From positions 1 to 36,069 of the forward strand of contig URCT01000012.1 of NCBI GenBank assembly GCA_900546385.1: a stretch of DNA of 36,069 nucleotides. The letters are read 5' to 3'. The stretch is from an uncultured Eubacteriales bacterium. Its GTDB lineage: Bacteria; Bacillota; Clostridia; Oscillospirales; CAG-382. A model generated the notes under the pieces. It was given only the letters and a program-made list of their open reading frames with translations, was not told where the DNA came from and made no database searches. Position numbers and translations under genes: made by a program. Position 1 is the stretch's first letter, and each line of letters begins with the position of its first letter. Below are positions 31,538 through 36,069 of this stretch, one piece after another.

Positions 31538-33661
31538 ATGAACGAAAGAATCGAAAAGTTAGTTGAAAAAACCGTTGCCGGACAAATGTTTGTTTATCCG
31601 GTCAAGACGGAATACGACCGGTGCGACTTATTTTTATCGCCGGTGAAAATGTCGGCAAAAAGAGTGTGCGAATATATCCGCCATCAAGAGCCGCTTGTCA
31701 TTGAAGAATCCTGCTTTACCGGGCTATTGGCGTTCGACAGCAGTGTGGAGGGCGATATTTTCAACCGGAACGGTCACCGCAATTTTGCCATTGCCTGCAA
31801 GAATTTTTACAACCAGCCGGTGGACAATTTGCTGACCTTTGAATGGCAGCATTCGGCAGGCGATTTCGGAAAAATCCTTGGCGGCGGTATAAGCGGCATA
31901 AAACAAGAAATTCAAGAATCCGCCCGGCATCACAAGGATGACCAAGAGGCGTTAGAATTTTTGGAAACGCAAACGGACATCTGTGACGCGGTCATCGATT
32001 GGGCGCACAAATGCTCCGAAAAAGCGCGGCGCATTGCCGAAACGACTGCCAATGAAAGCTGCAAAAGAAATTTAGAAAGGCTATCGAAGTCGTTAAATAA
32101 TGTGCCGGAAAAACCGGCGCAAAGCTTTTACGAAGCGATTTTGTCGCTCTATGTCTGCTACGGCTTGCTTCCGGACAGCATCGGGTTAATCGACCGGTAT
32201 TTATATCCGTATTACAAGGCGGATATTGAAAGCGGCATTTTAACCAAGGAGGAAGCGTCAGCGTATTTGCAAGAGCTGTTTTTGATGCTGCAAGCGCGCA
32301 TTCACAAGTCCTCCGACCGGTTTTACCGCGGCGGTGAATCGCATTTCTGCGTCGGCGGCTATCTGGAAAACGGCGAGGACGGCTTCAACGAACTACCCAA
32401 GTTAATTGTTGATTCGCTGATGGAGCTGCCGACCTGGATTCCGCAGATTTCATTGCGCTGGACACCCAAAACGCCGCACGAGGTGTTACGTTACATGATG
32501 GATTGCGAACGGAACGATCCGAACAAGCGCATTGCGTTCGTGAACGATGTGCCGCGCATCAAGGGCTTGACCGAATACACCGGATTTTCCTACGAAAAAG
32601 CCGTGCATTACACCATGATCGGCTGCAACGAAATCGCGCTGCCCGGCGGCATTGTGTTCGGCTTTGACCCGATGAACATTGTGCGCTGTGTGCAGAATAC
32701 GTTTTTTAGCCGCAGCGGCGATATTCAGAACGTCCAAAGCTTCGACGAATTTTACGCGATTTTCCAAGAGGAACTGTACAAAGACCTGCGCGAAGCGGAC
32801 GAAATCGGCAAAGGCTTGCAGACCATCCGCAGCCGCGACTGCAATTTGGTGAGCAATATGCTCCTTGACGGCTGCATAAAAAATGCCAAAAGCGTTACAA
32901 AAGGCGGCACGGATACCTATGTTGCCGTCGGGCTTCTTATCGGCATATCAAACGTCATCGATTCGCTTGCCGTAACAAAGCAAGTTGTGTTTGATGAAAA
33001 GCGGATCTCGATGAAGAAACTTATCGAAGCCTTGCAGAACAACTGGAACGGCTTTGAGGACTTACGGGAATACATCTTAAAAAAAGGAATGTTTTTCGGC
33101 AACGACGACGACCTTTCGAACGGCATGGCGCACCGGTTTTTTGAAAGTCTTTACAAATGGAACACCGGCGACAACTATTTGCACAAAAAGCTGGTATTCG
33201 GAAATCTTGTCGGCTACAACGAACATCACAAGTTTTTCGGCGACCATACCAAGGCGACGCCCGACGGGCGCTTTGACGGCGATATGTTGAATTTCGGAAT
33301 CGGTCAATCGGAGGGCAAGGACAGAAACGGCCTTACGGCTCTGTTATCCTCGGTGGCAAAATGCGACCCGTATGCGATTTTGACCGGGCCGAGCGTTACC
33401 AACGTTCTGTTAGACGAAAAGTTGGTCAAAAACGATGAAAGCTTTGAAAAATTGGTTTATCTGTTTGAAACCTATTTCAAGCTTGGCGGAACACATTTTC
33501 AGCTTACCTATGTGTCCAAAGAAGACTTAGTCAATGCGAAGAAAACGCCGGACAAATACAAAAATCTGCGCGTCCGGGTTTCGGGCTTTTCCGACTATTT
33601 CGTGTTTTTGAACGAAGGCTTACAGGACGAGATCATACAAAGAACAACGCACACAAAATAG
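31538..33661 (+). CDS. Divergent glycyl radical enzyme (PFL-like family, dehydratase/lyase type)
   Basis: A 707-residue cytoplasmic enzyme of the pyruvate formate-lyase-like superfamily. The glycyl radical loop RVSGFSDYF near the C-terminus has Gly683, with the QDEIIQRT ending. The active-site thiyl residue is Cys363 in GCNE, with Glu365 two residues on, the single Cys-x-Glu pattern of eliminating members (glycerol, propanediol and hydroxyproline dehydratases, choline lyase), not the double Cys of PFL. Other family segments are GLIDRYLYPYYKADI, RWTPKTPHEVLRY and ATPDGRFDGD. It is about 70-80 residues shorter than characterised dehydratases, and most of that is missing before the active-site Cys. 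ATG 31538 has GAGGAG ten bases upstream. The downstream gene is its activase. The substrate is unknown. Confidence 0.92.
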   Translation: MNERIEKLVEKTVAGQMFVYPVKTEYDRCDLFLSPVKMSAKRVCEYIRHQEPLVIEESCFTGLLAFDSSVEGDIFNRNGHRNFAIACKNFYNQPVDNLLTFEWQHSAGDFGKILGGGISGIKQEIQESARHHKDDQEALEFLETQTDICDAVIDWAHKCSEKARRIAETTANESCKRNLERLSKSLNNVPEKPAQSFYEAILSLYVCYGLLPDSIGLIDRYLYPYYKADIESGILTKEEASAYLQELFLMLQARIHKSSDRFYRGGESHFCVGGYLENGEDGFNELPKLIVDSLMELPTWIPQISLRWTPKTPHEVLRYMMDCERNDPNKRIAFVNDVPRIKGLTEYTGFSYEKAVHYTMIGCNEIALPGGIVFGFDPMNIVRCVQNTFFSRSGDIQNVQSFDEFYAIFQEELYKDLREADEIGKGLQTIRSRDCNLVSNMLLDGCIKNAKSVTKGGTDTYVAVGLLIGISNVIDSLAVTKQVVFDEKRISMKKLIEALQNNWNGFEDLREYILKKGMFFGNDDDLSNGMAHRFFESLYKWNTGDNYLHKKLVFGNLVGYNEHHKFFGDHTKATPDGRFDGDMLNFGIGQSEGKDRNGLTALLSSVAKCDPYAILTGPSVTNVLLDEKLVKNDESFEKLVYLFETYFKLGGTHFQLTYVSKEDLVNAKKTPDKYKNLRVRVSGFSDYFVFLNEGLQDEIIQRTTHTK

Positions 33662-33673
33662 GTGGCAGCCGTG

Positions 33674-34483
33674 ATGAATACAGCAATTATTTTTGATATA
33701 CAAAGAAATTCGTTTGTCGATGGTCCGGGCATACGAACCACTGTTTTTTTCAAGGGTTGTAATCTGAAATGCAAGTGGTGTCACAATCCCGAAAGTCAAT
33801 CGCCCAAGCCGCAAATATTATTCTACAAGGACAAATGCACCGGCTGCGGCCGATGCAAAGGCATCACCGAAAAGAATACCGAATTTGTCTGTTTTCATGA
33901 CGCAAAGCAAATCTGCGGAAAGGAATATACGGTCAAAGAGGTTTTTGATACGATACAGAAAGACAGAACGTTTTACGAAACCTCCGGCGGCGGTGTAACC
34001 TTTTCAGGCGGCGAATGCATGCTGCAAACCGATTTCCTGTGCGAGATCTTACAAAAGTGCAAGCAAGAGCACATCCATACCGCCATCGATACGGCAGGAT
34101 TCGTTCCATGGGAATCCTTTGAGAGGGTGCTTCCTTATACCGACTTATTTCTGTATGACATAAAAACGTTGAAGGATGACATACATAAAGAATTTGTCGG
34201 TGTTTCCAACAAACCGATTTTAAGTAACCTGCGAAAGCTCTTAGAGGTTAAGGCAAACGTTTGGATACGAATTCCAATCATTCCGAACGTCAACGACTCG
34301 GCAGAAGACATGAAAGACGTCAAGGCGTTTCTTGACGCTTTCAAGCCGATAAAAACCGAGCTTTTGCCCTATCACAAAATGGGTGAACACAAATATACGG
34401 CACTGGGAAGAAAAATGACGTCCTTTGCTGTTCCGTCCAAAGAAAAGCTCGACGAACTGAACAGAATTTTTCAAAGCAAATAA
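33674..34483 (+). CDS. Glycyl radical enzyme activating enzyme (radical SAM)
   Basis: A 269-residue radical SAM protein that should install the glycyl radical on its neighbour. The cluster motif CNLKCKWC gives Cys29, Cys33 and Cys36. SGGGVTFSGGECMLQ is the SAM-binding GGE region, and FVDGPGIRTTVFFKGC is the family start. Between 52 and 82 lies a short Cys-containing insert (Cys55, Cys58, Cys61, Cys73, Cys81) that can hold at most one extra iron-sulfur cluster. The activases of glycerol and hydroxyphenylacetate-type enzymes carry an insert of about 60 residues with two clusters, while PFL activase has none. ATG 33674 has AGGTGG eight bases upstream, the site overlapping the stop codon of the enzyme gene. 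Confidence 0.94.
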   Translation: MNTAIIFDIQRNSFVDGPGIRTTVFFKGCNLKCKWCHNPESQSPKPQILFYKDKCTGCGRCKGITEKNTEFVCFHDAKQICGKEYTVKEVFDTIQKDRTFYETSGGGVTFSGGECMLQTDFLCEILQKCKQEHIHTAIDTAGFVPWESFERVLPYTDLFLYDIKTLKDDIHKEFVGVSNKPILSNLRKLLEVKANVWIRIPIIPNVNDSAEDMKDVKAFLDAFKPIKTELLPYHKMGEHKYTALGRKMTSFAVPSKEKLDELNRIFQSK

Positions 34484-34486
34484 GAA

Positions 34487-34534
34487 AAACGCGCTGTCCG
34501 AAAGCCGGTTCCGGACAGCGCGTTTATATTGTTT
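34487..34534. terminator. Bidirectional terminator between the activase and uxaC genes
   Basis: A perfect 14-bp stem begins AAACGCGCTGTCCG (34487) and ends CGGACAGCGCGTTT (34525), with an 11-base loop. On the minus strand TTTTTC follows, serving uxaC; on the plus strand a T-rich stretch (TTTATATTGTTTTA) follows, serving the glycyl radical operon. The two genes are convergent here. Confidence 0.88.
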
Positions 34535-34540
34535 TATCCC

Positions 34541-35950
34541 TTAAAACCCAAAGAAATCGTAAGCGTTCTGATAGCTGATGTCGTACACCATCTTGCCGAC
34601 CGTCTCGATATCGTTCGGATATTCGCCGCGTTCAATAAGGCCGCCGAGATAATCGCAGAGAATGCGGCGGAAATACTCATGGCGCGTATAGGACAAGAAC
34701 GAACGGGAATCGGTGAGCATACCGACAAAGTTGGCAAGCACGCCGGTGGCGGCAAACGAGCGGAGCTGGTCGCGCATACCGTCGAGGTGGTCGTTGAACC
34801 ACCATGCCGAGCCGTGCTGAATGCGGCTCTTAATGCCCTTATCGTTGCCTTGGAAGCAGCCGCACATGGCGTCGATGGCGGCATTGTCGTTGGGATTTAA
34901 CGAATAGAAGATCATCTTGGGCAGGTGATCGGCTGTTTCGAAGCTGTCAAGCAACTTGAGTGCGTTGCGGACGCAGTCATAACCGGCGATGGTGTCAAAG
35001 CCGGTATCCGGGCCGAGTTTTGCAAAATTCTTGGCGCTCTGGTTGCGGATAACGCCGAAGTGGATCTGCATGACCCAATTTCTCTTAGTAAATTCACCGG
35101 CAAAGAAGGACAGAAGGAAGGTTTTATATGCGTCGGCTTCTTCGGTCGAGAGCGTCTGCCCGGCAAGGGCTTTCTTGAAGATGAGGTCGGCTTCTTTTGC
35201 CGTGCAGGGCGCGAACGGCACATAGTCCATGCCGTGGTCGCTGGTCTTGCAGCCGTGCGCTTCAAAATGGTCAAGGCGCGCGGTCATGGCGTCAAGCAGC
35301 GTATCGATATCGGCGATCTCCTTGCCGTAGGCCGGTGCGAGCTTTTCGGCGATATATTCCTTAAAGCCGGGCTTTTCGATGTTGACCGCCTTATCGGGAC
35401 GGAACGCCGGCAGCACGCGCGTCTCAAAGCTCTTATCGGCGGCGATAGCTCTGTGATGCTCCAGCGAATCGGCCGGGTCGTCGGTCGTGCAGATGACCTT
35501 GACGCCGCTTGCCTTGATGAGGTCGCGTGCGCCCATGTTACCGGACGTGAGCATGGCGTTGCATTTTTCCCAAATCGCGTCGCAGGTCGCTTCGTTTAAC
35601 GGCTCATGGATATCGAAATAGCGCGCAAGCTCCAAATGCGTCCAATGGTAAAGGGGATTGCCGATGAGATTCGGCATGGTCTTTGCCCAGGCCTTGAAGC
35701 GGTCATAATCCGATGCGCCGCCCGTCACAAGGCTTTCATCAAAACCGCAGGCGCGAATGGCACGCCATTTGTAATGGTCGCCGTAGAGCCAGGCTTCGGT
35801 GATGTTCTTAAACTGCTTGTTGGTTGCAATTTCTTCGGGACTCAAATGGCAGTGATAGTCCACAATGGGCGTTTTTTCGGCGTAGTCTTCAAATAATTTT
35901 ACAGCGGTCGGAGTGGAAAGCAAAAAATCTTTTCCCATAAATTCTTTCAT
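34541..35950 (-). CDS. uxaC: Glucuronate (uronate) isomerase
   Basis: A 469-residue cytoplasmic enzyme that isomerises D-glucuronate to fructuronate and D-galacturonate to tagaturonate, the first step of hexuronate breakdown. Length and motifs match the E. coli enzyme: DYHCHLSPEEI near the N-terminus (metal-binding His-x-His), GDHYKWRA, NPLYHWTHLEL, TTDDPADSLEHH, FRPDKA, WWFNDHLDGM and SRSFLSYTRHEYFRRILCD. ATG 35950 has AAGGAAG six bases upstream; the frame is open to 35986 but lacks a ribosome site there. The promoter is at 35999-36027. No uxuA, uxuB, uxaA or uxaB is in the window. Confidence 0.97.
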   Translation of the reverse strand: MKEFMGKDFLLSTPTAVKLFEDYAEKTPIVDYHCHLSPEEIATNKQFKNITEAWLYGDHYKWRAIRACGFDESLVTGGASDYDRFKAWAKTMPNLIGNPLYHWTHLELARYFDIHEPLNEATCDAIWEKCNAMLTSGNMGARDLIKASGVKVICTTDDPADSLEHHRAIAADKSFETRVLPAFRPDKAVNIEKPGFKEYIAEKLAPAYGKEIADIDTLLDAMTARLDHFEAHGCKTSDHGMDYVPFAPCTAKEADLIFKKALAGQTLSTEEADAYKTFLLSFFAGEFTKRNWVMQIHFGVIRNQSAKNFAKLGPDTGFDTIAGYDCVRNALKLLDSFETADHLPKMIFYSLNPNDNAAIDAMCGCFQGNDKGIKSRIQHGSAWWFNDHLDGMRDQLRSFAATGVLANFVGMLTDSRSFLSYTRHEYFRRILCDYLGGLIERGEYPNDIETVGKMVYDISYQNAYDFFGF

Positions 35951-35998
35951 GACAAACTTCCTTTCTGCGCGGTAAGATGCAAACATTTTTCTGCGGAT

Positions 35999-36027
35999 AG
36001 TATAACAAACCCGGACGGAAAAGTCAA
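35999..36027 (-). promoter_or_regulatory. Sigma-A promoter of uxaC
   Basis: On the minus strand TTGACT (36027-36022), a 17-base spacer and TATACT (36004-35999), about 50 bases upstream of ATG 35950. The remaining 42 bases to the window end show nothing further that I can support. Confidence 0.8.
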
Positions 36028-36069
36028 GTTTTCGGCGGCAACGCAGTTGAATTACACAAATATCGGGCA

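Noticed and set aside
31538..33661. Pyruvate formate-lyase
   Set aside because: PFL has two adjacent active-site cysteines and about 760 residues. Here a single Cys is followed by Asn-Glu, which fits the eliminase-type branch.

Overview
The window looks like chromosomal DNA of an endospore-forming, anaerobic member of the Clostridia, probably an uncultured gut Oscillospirales/Christensenellales-type lineage. The evidence is a clear SpoIIID sporulation regulator, strong AGGAGG-type ribosome sites, sigma-A promoters with 16-17 base spacers, a GTP-type PEP carboxykinase, an oxygen-sensitive glycyl radical enzyme, and a small protein with the C-terminal PVQDADDL tail seen in Clostridia. The species assignment is inference.

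Layout. (1) 1-7560: a palindromic repeat cluster, then pckG (-), spoIIID (+), a MATE transporter (+), a small esterase with a coupled 69-residue ORF (-), a conserved hypothetical gene (-) and an ADP-ribosylglycohydrolase-family gene (+). (2) 7600-7849: a second cluster of the same palindromic repeat, in head-to-head and tandem copies. (3) 7850-17793, all minus: a Wzx/Wzy-type exopolysaccharide operon read from one strong promoter at 17868-17896. Its order is Wzy polymerase, two paralogous Wzz-like co-polymerase proteins, four alternating GT4/GT2 glycosyltransferases and a Wzx flippase. It contains no priming transferase, no BY-kinase and no sugar-nucleotide genes. (4) 18031-25409, all minus: a GH78-like glycosidase, uvrB, an OmpR-type response regulator with its histidine kinase, and a DUF3737 protein, ending at a strong terminator. 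(5) 25785-29725, plus: a polyamine ABC transporter operon, potABCD, behind a structured leader; its binding protein seems to be anchored by a C-terminal helix instead of a lipid. (6) 29795-34483: an AraC-type regulator divergent from an SDR dehydrogenase, a short divergent glycyl radical enzyme and its radical SAM activase. (7) 34541-35950, minus: uronate isomerase uxaC, sharing a bidirectional terminator with region 6.

How the parts fit. The 29.8-34.5 kb block is a self-contained inducible catabolic module: regulator, dehydrogenase, radical dehydratase/lyase and activase. The enzyme has the Cys-x-Glu active-site pattern of the eliminase group (GCNE in place of the usual GCVE), is about 70 residues shorter before that motif than glycerol dehydratase, and has an activase with a reduced iron-sulfur insert. 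It is the best candidate here for undescribed chemistry. The rhamnosidase-like enzyme, UxaC and PEP carboxykinase suit a life on plant or host glycans. The polysaccharide operon builds a surface polymer whose priming step must be encoded elsewhere.

All calls come from reading the sequence; no database search or folding program was run. Start sites were chosen from visible ribosome sites and may differ from automated calls by a few codons. No tRNA, rRNA, CRISPR array, transposase or prophage gene was seen.
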